Assembly (NCBI GenBank): GCA_003963005.1
Contig: RXJW01000073.1
Span: 1-35,227, forward strand
Source: Burkholderiales bacterium
GTDB lineage: Bacteria > Pseudomonadota > Gammaproteobacteria > Burkholderiales > Burkholderiaceae_C
Direction: 5' to 3'
DNA: 35,227 nucleotides
The translations under genes were made by a program, and so were the position numbers. The notes beneath the pieces were generated by a model. It was not told the origin of the DNA and made no database searches. It was given only the letters and a program-made list of their open reading frames with translations. Position 1 is the first letter of the stretch, and every line of letters starts with the position of its first letter. Shown piece after piece: positions 11,092 to 18,132 of this stretch.

Positions 11092-11706
11092 TCAGGCTGC
11101 TGCGGCAATGACCTGGCGCAGGCTGAGTTGGGCGGCAGACCGGCTCCAGCCACGCGGCAACGAGGCCAGCTGGGCCTGCTGGGCCGGCGCGACCCCCGCC
11201 ACCGCGATCTGGATGAGCGCGGTTCGGGCGTTCGCCTCACCCTCCAGCCCGACGCGGGCAGAGACATTGGCCTGCGGGCACGATTCCAGGTCACGGATCG
11301 CCTGCGTCAGCTCGATGCAGATCTGGCTCAGCGTGGCCGGCGACGCGTCCGCCAGTTGGGCGTCCAGATGCAACGAGTCCGTCGGGCGTCCGTGGAGCCA
11401 CCGGCTCATGCGCCAGTAGCTCGACACCGCCTCGAGCATGGCTTCGGGGCGTGGGCGACGGCGCAGCTCGTCGGAGGACCGGAGGTAGTCGGCCAGATCC
11501 GCCACGCCGTCTTGTGCCCGTTCATCCGCGCCCAGGGCCAGCACGACGCGGTTCAGGGCATTCAGCACGAGGTGCAGTTCCAGCGTCGACGAGGGCATGG
11601 CCGGTGCCGTGGGCACCGGGCGGGATGACTTCCAGAACAGCATCGCGGCGGCGCCGGCCGCAAAGCCGAGCAGACCCACGAGCAGTGAGACGAAGGAGGT
11701 GGTCAT
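11092..11706 (-). CDS. Small membrane protein resembling a reduced LytS-type histidine kinase
   Basis: A 204-residue protein starting at the ATG (11706) that overlaps the preceding stop by ATGA. One N-terminal membrane helix (about 5-24) is followed by a cytoplasmic part. The segment LELHLVLNALNRV aligns by eye with the LytS/His_kinase signature around the phospho-acceptor (consensus PHFLFNALN): His45, Asn49 and Asn52 coincide. A later ADYLRSS and the helical stretch EAVSSYWRMSRWL fit the same family order. The ATP-binding part is short and degenerate, with no convincing N box or glycine box. It may be a phosphotransfer or dimerisation partner rather than a kinase. A longer reading upstream, to 12264, runs through the previous gene and is rejected. 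Homology is judged by eye and needs a profile test. Confidence 0.5.
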   Translation of the reverse strand: MTTSFVSLLVGLLGFAAGAAAMLFWKSSRPVPTAPAMPSSTLELHLVLNALNRVVLALGADERAQDGVADLADYLRSSDELRRRPRPEAMLEAVSSYWRMSRWLHGRPTDSLHLDAQLADASPATLSQICIELTQAIRDLESCPQANVSARVGLEGEANARTALIQIAVAGVAPAQQAQLASLPRGWSRSAAQLSLRQVIAAAA

Positions 11707-14372
11707 GACAGGTGCTCCGTAGACAGGCTGGGGTGTGAGGAAGCGCTGGCGCGGCGGCGCTCGGGAGCGGGCTTGCCGGCCGCTGGGCCGCCGGAGGACG
11801 CGGCAGCCTCGGCCGGCAGGGGCTGGGGGCTGCGCAGCAGCGCGATGCGCTCGAGCAGGCGACGCACCGAGATCGGCTTGTAGGCCAGCGCTACACCGAG
11901 TTCCGTGGCGAGCGCGCCGACTTCGTCGCGGATGTCTCCGGTCAGCATCAGGACCGGCACGTCCCGCCACTCGGGGCGTCGGCGCAGGGCCCGCAAGGCC
12001 TCGGTGGCATCGCCGTACTCGCCCAGGTGCAGGTCGGAGATGAGCACGCCGGGCACGCCCGACGGGCCGGCGGCTGCGGGTGCCATCAGCTCGTCGAAGC
12101 TGGCGTAGGCCTGCACCTCGAGCCCGGCGTCGGCCAGCGCATTCATCAGGGTGATGCGGCTGAAGGCATCGTCTTCGACCAGGGCCACGGTGCGGCCGCT
12201 GGCTGCCGGCCGGGGCGGGCCGACGGCCGCGGGCGGCGGCAGCGCATGGGGCAGCTCGATGCACACCGTCAGACCGCCGCCCCCGCCGCCCCCGCCGGCC
12301 ACGACGGTCAGCGCATGGCCCAGCAGCTCGCAGGCGATGCGGGCAGTGGCCGGCCCCTGGCCCAGGGCGTCCAGGTCTTCAGGCCCGGCGCCTTCGGGCC
12401 GGGTGAGGTCGGGAGCGCTCGTCAGGCCGCTGCAGTGGATGTCGAGGCGGTGCAGCCCGTTGGACGGCTGCACGCGGATGCCGAGGATGCCGTGGTCCGC
12501 GTGGTCGAGCAGGTGGTCGAGCAGGTTGATGAGAATGCGGCGCAGCAGGTGCCGGTCGGTGAAGACGCCGCAGACCTCGGCCTCAAGCTGCCATTGCAGG
12601 CCTTTGCGCGCGGCCACGGGCTCGATCCGCTGGCCGATCTCGTCGAGCAGGCGGGCGAGGTCGAATCGCTGCGGTTGAGGCACATAGCTGCCGTCCTGAA
12701 GGCGCAGCCTGTCGAGCAGGGCGTCGACCGCGTCGGCGAAGGCCAGACCGCCATCCCGCACGGCCTGCATGTGGGCGCGCTGGACGTCCGGGCCGGCGGC
12801 GGCGACACCATCGGACTGCGCCAGCAGCCCGAGCACCCGGGCCGGCCTGCGCAAGGCCTGGCGGATCAGTTCGAGCTGGTGGGCGTGCGCTCGGTGCAAA
12901 GCCAGCATCTGTTGATGGGCAGCATCCTGGGCCTGGCGTCGATCAGCGGCTGCCGACCGCGCATGATGCTGGTGGCGCAGCACGGCCGCCATGGCTGCGA
13001 CGGCGAGGGCGAGCAGCACGAGGACGCTCCACCAGGCGGCACGTCGGCTCGCACCGGACTGCGTCTGTTCGTCCTGCGCAAAGCTGTCGCTGCGTGCCTG
13101 GGCCAGCCGGGCCTGGCCCGTGCTCGCCAGTGTCTGCCGGATGGCCGCCGCGCTCTGCAGTTCCTGCAGGGCCTGCAGCGGCTCGCCGGCGGCCTCCCAG
13201 GCGCGTGCCAGTGTCTCGTGGAATTGCGCCCGCCCGGCCAGGCTGGCCCCGGTGACCTGGCCGCCTTGCTGCCGGGCCTGCAGCAAGGCGGGACGGGCGT
13301 CGGTCGCGTTCAGGTGGCTCTCGCACAGCGCACGGCCAGCCAGCGCCTGAAGGGCATACGAGGGCGGCAGCGACGCCGCAGGTGTCAGGTCGAAGTCGGC
13401 GAGTGCTGCGCGGCAGTCGCCCGCGGCGAGCAGGGTCAGGGCTCGCGCGACGCGAGCCTGGGCCCGGTCGGCATCGTTGCCGCGCCGATCGGCGATCTGC
13501 ACGGCATGCTGGGCGAGCTGCCAGGCTTCAAGCGGCCGGGCTGCGCGGCTCAGCAGCAGGCTGAGCCGTATGACCGGCGTGAGCAGCCCGGGATAGCGGT
13601 CCGGCGGCAGCGTGCGGACGACGTCTTCAAGGTAGGCGATGGCGAGCTGGGTGGCGGCGTTGGCCGGGTTGTCGATCAGCAAGGTCGCCATGAGCGTCTG
13701 CACCTCGGCACGTTCGAAGCCGCTGGTGAGCCGGCTGAGTGCTTGTTCGTACAGGAACTGCGCGTCACCGTCCTGCCCGGCCTGGCTGGCGATCACGCCG
13801 CGCAGCTTCAGGACGAGACCTGCGTGCAGCGGCGTGTCCATCTCGGTCGCCAGTGAGTGCAGCAGCGCCAGGCGCTGGGTGTCCGGCGGCCGGCCAAATT
13901 GCAGCACGCTCGCCGACTCGACCGCCAGCGCGAGTTCGAAGGCGGCGATGCGATCACCCGCCTTCAGCGCCGGCGAGATGGCCGCCTGCGCTTGCGCGAG
14001 CAGGGGTTGTGACCGCTCGGCATCGACCACCGTGCTGGTGCGCGCCAGCCAGGCCAGCAGCAGCCATCGCGTGTGCAGGTCGCCTGCCTGCGTGGCTTGA
14101 TCGAATGCCACCTGCATCTCGCCCAGCGCGCGCGCGGGATCTTCGTAGCTTCGCGCCTGCCAGTGTTGGCGAAAGTCCAGCAGCGCGTCGACGGAGGTGG
14201 CTGCCGCGGCGGCCGATGCCAGCCGCGGGCGGGCGCCGTCGGGTTCGGCGACCAGCAGGATCACCCCCGCGAGCAGGGCGCCGGCTGCCAGCACCGCAGC
14301 AAGGGCCCGGCGAGGTGGGTTCGTGCGCAGGCCATGACCCGGCAGCGACGGGGAGAAGGTCGTGGTGCTCAT
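11703..14372 (-). CDS. Membrane hybrid pseudo-histidine kinase with C-terminal receiver (paralogue 2)
   Basis: An 889-residue protein whose ATG (14372) overlaps the stop of the upstream paralogue. Order: membrane helix (about 23-41), a long alpha-helical TPR-like region, membrane helix (446-464), a HisKA-like helix, an ATPase-like domain, and a receiver. At the phospho-acceptor position the sequence is IRQALRRP, so Gln505 replaces His. The ATPase domain is also worn: the N-box position is His620 (NLLDHLL), the G1 and G2 boxes are lost, and eight glycines in a row (693-700) sit near its end. In contrast the receiver looks working: EDD, Asp780 in ISDLHLG, LTGD and Lys832 in YKPIS. It may thus be a scaffold or phosphate acceptor rather than an enzyme. 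Confidence 0.72.
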   Translation of the reverse strand: MSTTTFSPSLPGHGLRTNPPRRALAAVLAAGALLAGVILLVAEPDGARPRLASAAAAATSVDALLDFRQHWQARSYEDPARALGEMQVAFDQATQAGDLHTRWLLLAWLARTSTVVDAERSQPLLAQAQAAISPALKAGDRIAAFELALAVESASVLQFGRPPDTQRLALLHSLATEMDTPLHAGLVLKLRGVIASQAGQDGDAQFLYEQALSRLTSGFERAEVQTLMATLLIDNPANAATQLAIAYLEDVVRTLPPDRYPGLLTPVIRLSLLLSRAARPLEAWQLAQHAVQIADRRGNDADRAQARVARALTLLAAGDCRAALADFDLTPAASLPPSYALQALAGRALCESHLNATDARPALLQARQQGGQVTGASLAGRAQFHETLARAWEAAGEPLQALQELQSAAAIRQTLASTGQARLAQARSDSFAQDEQTQSGASRRAAWWSVLVLLALAVAAMAAVLRHQHHARSAAADRRQAQDAAHQQMLALHRAHAHQLELIRQALRRPARVLGLLAQSDGVAAAGPDVQRAHMQAVRDGGLAFADAVDALLDRLRLQDGSYVPQPQRFDLARLLDEIGQRIEPVAARKGLQWQLEAEVCGVFTDRHLLRRILINLLDHLLDHADHGILGIRVQPSNGLHRLDIHCSGLTSAPDLTRPEGAGPEDLDALGQGPATARIACELLGHALTVVAGGGGGGGGLTVCIELPHALPPPAAVGPPRPAASGRTVALVEDDAFSRITLMNALADAGLEVQAYASFDELMAPAAAGPSGVPGVLISDLHLGEYGDATEALRALRRRPEWRDVPVLMLTGDIRDEVGALATELGVALAYKPISVRRLLERIALLRSPQPLPAEAAASSGGPAAGKPAPERRRASASSHPSLSTEHLS
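12273..12296 (-). repeat. Glycine-coding GC repeat (eight Gly codons)
   Basis: Eight successive glycine codons of the paralogue-2 gene, a 24-base run of (C/G)CC units on the plus strand. It lies where the last glycine-box loop of an ATPase domain would end. Such tracts are prone to slippage, so copy number may vary between strains. Confidence 0.6.
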
Positions 14373-17044
14373 GAGGCCATCACCTCTTCGCGGGGCTCAA
14401 GGTGCAGGTTGCCGGCGCCGGGCGTCGCAGCGTCGGCCGATGCCAGCAGGCCGTGGAGCAACTCGATCAGGCGCGCCGGGCTGATCGGCTTGCAGGCCAG
14501 GTGCAGACCCAGCTCGGTCGCATGGAGCAGGCTCGCGAGGCTGATGTCGGCGGTCAGCACGAGCGCGGGGGTCCGCCATGTCGGGCAGTCCTGCAGCCAG
14601 GCCTGCAGGGCTGAAGCCGGGGCGGGCAGCGCCTGCGCCCCGAGGTCCACCACGAGCAGGTCGGGCCCGGTGGTCGGATAGGCCGCGGAGGCCTCGCGCA
14701 GCGCAGCCAGTGACACGAAGCTCGCGGCCTGCAAGCCCGCCGCACCCAGGGCTTCGACCAGTGCCTGGCGGCTAGCGCGATCTGCCTCCACGACGGCCAC
14801 GGTCTGGCCGGAAAACGGCAGGCTGCAGGGCGCCGCGGCGCCCGGTGCCGGCAGGCTGCGGGGCATGGTCACGCGCACGACAGAGCCGAGCGGCGAGGAC
14901 AGGGGCACCGTCAACTCATGGGCCATGAGTCGGCAGGCTTCGCGGACGATGGCGAGCCCCGAGCCGGGGCCAAGTCCGTAGGCAGGCGCCTCCTGGGCCA
15001 CGGTGGTGGCGGCGAGCTGCTCGGCGGGCAGGCCCGGTCCGGTATCGGCCACGTCGACCCAGACCTGGGTGTCCGTCGCGACCGCAAGGATCTGGATGCC
15101 GCCCTGTGTGGAGTGGCGAACTGCGTTGGACGCGAGGTTGAACAGCACGCGCCGCAGCAGGTGGCGGTCGGCCTGCACATGCGCCGTGCTGGTGGTGACC
15201 TGCCAGGTCAGCCCCTTGTCGAGCGCCGCACGGCGGTATTGCAGGTCAAGCTCGGCCAGCAGTTCACCCAACGGCACGGCCTGCAGCTGCGGTGTGCAGT
15301 GGCCGTGCTCGAGCGCGGACGGGTCCAGGATGGCGTCGAGCATGTCGGTCAGCGTGTGGCTGCAGCGACGCACGGCCTGGCACTGTGCTTCTGACAGGGC
15401 CTCGGTGTGCTGGAGCTGGGCCAGCGCTGCATCGGCCACCTGACCGATCACGCGGGCCGGCTGGTGCAGGTCCTGGCATGCCGCTGCGAGATGACGCTGG
15501 CGCGCGGCATAGGCGGCGTGCAACTCGGCATTCGCGGTTTCCAGATCGGATGCCTGGCGTGTGAGCCGCTGGCGCTGCCGAGCACGCCGCAGCGTCAGGC
15601 CTGCCAGACCGGCCAGGACGAGCAGCAGCCCGGCGACACCGGTGGCCAGCCAGCGTTCCTGTTGCGCATCGGCCGCCTGGGCGGCCGCGCCTCCCGCCAC
15701 GTCGATGCGGGCCTGCACGAGTTGCTCGCGACTTGATTCGGCCATCGCCGTGCGCAGCGCCGTGGCGCGCGACAGCGCTCGCAGCGCACCGTCCGGGTCA
15801 CCCATCCGGGCCAGGATGCCCGACGCGGTTTCGTGGAACTGGAGCACCGCCAGGCGCTGCAGGTGCGGGGTCTGCTCGATCAGGCGCTGCCCCTGCGCGA
15901 GCCACCGTGAGGCCTGAGGGTCATCGCGCTGTGCCAAGGCCGTGGCGCTCGTGGCGAGGCTCAGGAGCTTGTCGGCGGGAGGGAGCGCATCCAGCGAGGA
16001 GGACTGCAGATGGGCGAGTGCGAGCAGGGTGTTGCCTGCCGCCAGATGGGCTTGGCCCAGCGCGAGCTGGGCGCGTGAGAGCAGTGTCGGAGCCGCCTGC
16101 TGGCGGGCCAGGGCCACTGCCTGCTGGGCGTGTGACACAGCCTCGGCCGTTCGCTGCGTCCGGCGCTCGATTTCGGCCTGGAGCAGCAGATGGTTCACAC
16201 CGACCGGGGGCAGCGCCGGGGCGGCCGCCTGGACCTGGCTCTTGAGGTGGCGTTCAGCCTGCTCAGCACCTGCGAGGCCCGGCTGGGCCAGGGCGGCCCA
16301 GGCCATCAGCTGCCGCACCTCGTCCTGATCCTGCGGATGGGTCAACATGGGCCGGGCACGCTGGAGCTGCACGAGCGCCTCGCCCGGCTGTCCCTCGTAG
16401 AGCGCAGCCAGGCCGCGCAGCTGCCCCACGAGCCCGCTGCGGATCGGGTCTCCGAGCTCGACGGCGAGGGCTTCAGCGCGGGTCAGGCGCGCCTCACGAG
16501 GGCCTTCCATCTGCTGATCGAGCCGGGCGGTCTCGATGGCGACCAGGAGCTCGAACATGGCGACCTTGTCGCCTGCCCCCTGAGCAGCCTGGAGAGCCTG
16601 CTCTGCCAGCATCAGCCACGGCCCGGTGCGCCCGTGGTCGAGTGCCGCCGTCTGGCGCAGCAGCCACGCGAGGTGCAACCACTCGCCGTGGGTATCACCT
16701 TGTTCGCGGGCCAGATCATGGCGGCGCCGCAACTGGACGAGTGCGCCTGCCGCGTCCTGCTGCACCAGCATCAGCCACTGATGGCGCCAGGCCGGCCAGT
16801 CCTCGGCAGAGGTGCCGCGGTTCCCCAGAAAACCATAAGCCCCAGTGGTGATGACCGCGCAGGCGCACAGCAGGGTCAGGTGGCGGGTGAATCGCAGGGC
16901 AGGTCGGCGCCCCGAGGCGGCGACGTCGCCTGAAAGCGGCCGGAGCCGGCTGCCTGGCAGGAGACGCCACAGGACCCGGCGCGTGCGGCCGTCAGGCGCG
17001 GCGTGGGCGGCTTGGTGCGGGCGCTGGGCGGATGTCGTGGTCAC
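14369..17044 (-). CDS. Membrane hybrid histidine-kinase-like protein lacking the phospho-acceptor His (paralogue 1)
   Basis: An 891-residue protein. I choose the GTG at 17044 because AGGA (plus-strand 17051-17054) precedes it at 6 bases; the longer upstream reading crosses the intergenic region and has no such signal. Order: membrane helix (about 55-74), helical TPR-like sensor region, membrane helix (465-486), coiled linker, HisKA-like helix, HATPase, receiver. At the phospho-acceptor site the sequence is ACQDLHQP, so Gln524 stands for His. The ATPase domain keeps Asn640 in NLASNAVRHS, DTGPGLP and GPGSGLAIVREA, so ATP binding is plausible. The receiver has Asp800 in LLVVDLG, LTAD and CKPIS. 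It is homologous along its length to the next gene (889 residues), so the pair is a tandem duplication that diverged. Confidence 0.75.
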   Translation of the reverse strand: MTTTSAQRPHQAAHAAPDGRTRRVLWRLLPGSRLRPLSGDVAASGRRPALRFTRHLTLLCACAVITTGAYGFLGNRGTSAEDWPAWRHQWLMLVQQDAAGALVQLRRRHDLAREQGDTHGEWLHLAWLLRQTAALDHGRTGPWLMLAEQALQAAQGAGDKVAMFELLVAIETARLDQQMEGPREARLTRAEALAVELGDPIRSGLVGQLRGLAALYEGQPGEALVQLQRARPMLTHPQDQDEVRQLMAWAALAQPGLAGAEQAERHLKSQVQAAAPALPPVGVNHLLLQAEIERRTQRTAEAVSHAQQAVALARQQAAPTLLSRAQLALGQAHLAAGNTLLALAHLQSSSLDALPPADKLLSLATSATALAQRDDPQASRWLAQGQRLIEQTPHLQRLAVLQFHETASGILARMGDPDGALRALSRATALRTAMAESSREQLVQARIDVAGGAAAQAADAQQERWLATGVAGLLLVLAGLAGLTLRRARQRQRLTRQASDLETANAELHAAYAARQRHLAAACQDLHQPARVIGQVADAALAQLQHTEALSEAQCQAVRRCSHTLTDMLDAILDPSALEHGHCTPQLQAVPLGELLAELDLQYRRAALDKGLTWQVTTSTAHVQADRHLLRRVLFNLASNAVRHSTQGGIQILAVATDTQVWVDVADTGPGLPAEQLAATTVAQEAPAYGLGPGSGLAIVREACRLMAHELTVPLSSPLGSVVRVTMPRSLPAPGAAAPCSLPFSGQTVAVVEADRASRQALVEALGAAGLQAASFVSLAALREASAAYPTTGPDLLVVDLGAQALPAPASALQAWLQDCPTWRTPALVLTADISLASLLHATELGLHLACKPISPARLIELLHGLLASADAATPGAGNLHLEPREEVMAS

Positions 17045-17063
17045 GGCCAATCCTGTGAAACCT

Positions 17064-17076
17064 CCCCAATGTGGGG
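17064..17076. promoter_or_regulatory. Short palindrome upstream of the pseudo-kinase operon
   Basis: CCCCA (17064-17068), ATG, TGGGG (17072-17076) is a perfect 5-base inverted repeat 20 bases upstream of the GTG at 17044. It is inside the 175-base gap that follows the LytTR regulator gene. It could be an operator or a leader hairpin; no matching -35/-10 pair was found nearby. Confidence 0.3.
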
Positions 17077-17219
17077 GATGGTCGACAGTGGACCGGAGCT
17101 TGGCCGGCGTGGCGTGGCGAAGGGAGCGAAACGGCTTGCGGAGACCACGAAGCGCCGCAGCAGCGCTACCAAATGCGGGATCGGCGTGCCAAGCCACGGG
17201 ACGCCTGATTGCGGGAGGC

Positions 17220-18008
17220 TCAGTCCGGCCGAAACACCTGCTGAAAGCTCTTGCTGACCCGCAGGACTTCCGTACGCCCAAGGAGGAACACCTCCATGTA
17301 GCCGAACTCGTTGCGCTTGACGGAGTCGACAAACTTCAGATTGACCACGTGCCGGCGATGAATCCGAACGAACTGGTCTGCCGGCAGACGCGAGCAGAGC
17401 TCATTGATGCCCATCCGAACCAGCCCTGCGCCGCGTGCCGTCACGACCCGGGTGTATTTCATGTCGGCCTCCAGGTAGGCGATGTCCTGGGGCATGACGA
17501 CGATGGTTTCCGTGCCGCGCGACATCGTCACACGCGTCAGCAGTTCTCGCCCGGCGTCGGCCGCGCCCGGCAGCAGGGGCCCGATCACGCGCGGATCCTG
17601 CACGGCGCGGTCGAGCGCCCGCTTCAGGCGGCGCGCCGTGATCGGCTTGAGCACGTAGTCGATGGCGTCGCTGTCAAAGGCATGCACGGCGAAGTCGGGG
17701 TCGCCGGTGACGTAGATCACGGCCAGGTCCGCAGTCAGGCTCTTGATCCAGTTCGGGTCGTCGCTGCCCTGCAGGTGGATGTCGATGAGGCACAGGTCCG
17801 GCGCCAGTGAATCCACGGCGGCTTCCACCTCCGCCACCGAGCCGACGCCAGCGACCACGGTCCACGTTGGCCGCAGGGCCGTGACGAGATCAGTCAGCGC
17901 GGCACGCTGGCTCGGGTCGTCCTCCGCGATCAGTACCTTGATGGATGTTGAGGCTGGTCGGCGGTCCGGCACCGCCACGTCCGGTCCCAGTTCCTGGTTA
18001 TCGTTCAT
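17220..18008 (-). CDS. LytTR-family response regulator
   Basis: A 262-residue transcription regulator. I start at the ATG at 18008, preceded by a GGGGG ribosome binding site, in preference to a TTG at 18041. The receiver domain (about 23-140) has Glu29, Asp30 and Asp31, phospho-acceptor Asp76 in LCLIDIHL, Thr101 and Lys121 in LKPIT, all conserved. The LytTR DNA-binding domain (about 155-262) shows the typical MPQDIAYLEADMKYTRV and FVRIHRRHVVNLKFVDSV. LytTR regulators usually work with LytS-type kinases; here the nearest kinase gene is a HisKA hybrid (18133-20103), and a LytS-like fragment is at 11092-11706. The gene sits between those genes and the pseudo-kinase pair, so it may control that operon. 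Confidence 0.9.
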   Translation of the reverse strand: MNDNQELGPDVAVPDRRPASTSIKVLIAEDDPSQRAALTDLVTALRPTWTVVAGVGSVAEVEAAVDSLAPDLCLIDIHLQGSDDPNWIKSLTADLAVIYVTGDPDFAVHAFDSDAIDYVLKPITARRLKRALDRAVQDPRVIGPLLPGAADAGRELLTRVTMSRGTETIVVMPQDIAYLEADMKYTRVVTARGAGLVRMGINELCSRLPADQFVRIHRRHVVNLKFVDSVKRNEFGYMEVFLLGRTEVLRVSKSFQQVFRPD

Positions 18009-18037
18009 CGCGCCCCCAATTTTTGATGGCCCCGCTG

Positions 18038-18120
18038 CCAATGATGAGCGGATCCGTGGTCATTTCGCAAGCCTCATTCGCGCCCTCAAGGGTCATTGGT
18101 CCGCGGATGCATTGCCGCGG
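18038..18120. promoter_or_regulatory. Repeated GGTCATT elements and hairpin upstream of the LytTR gene
   Basis: GGTCATT occurs at 18058-18064 and 18091-18097, exactly 33 bases apart (about three helical turns). CCAATGA at 18038-18044 is the inverse of TCATTGG at 18093-18099. CCGCGG occurs at 18101-18106 and 18115-18120 around 8 bases and can fold as a 6-base stem just after the hybrid kinase gene. Spaced direct repeats are how LytTR proteins usually bind, so autoregulation is possible, but the sequence does not match a LytTR consensus that I can confirm. Confidence 0.3.
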
Positions 18121-18132
18121 CGCCAGCTGAGG

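Noticed and set aside
12027..13856. Open frame of 609 codons on the plus strand opposite the pseudo-kinase gene
   Set aside because: The minus-strand reading has clear receiver and ATPase-like patterns; the plus reading has none.
17150..17200. Sigma-54-like TTGGCACG...CCGC on the minus strand before the pseudo-kinase operon
   Set aside because: The GG and GC elements are 14 rather than 12 bases apart, and the -12 element is poor.
14369..17332. Long form of pseudo-kinase paralogue 1 starting at 17332
   Set aside because: It crosses the end of the LytTR gene, has no binding site, and its first 96 residues look like random translation; GTG 17044 has AGGA at the right distance.
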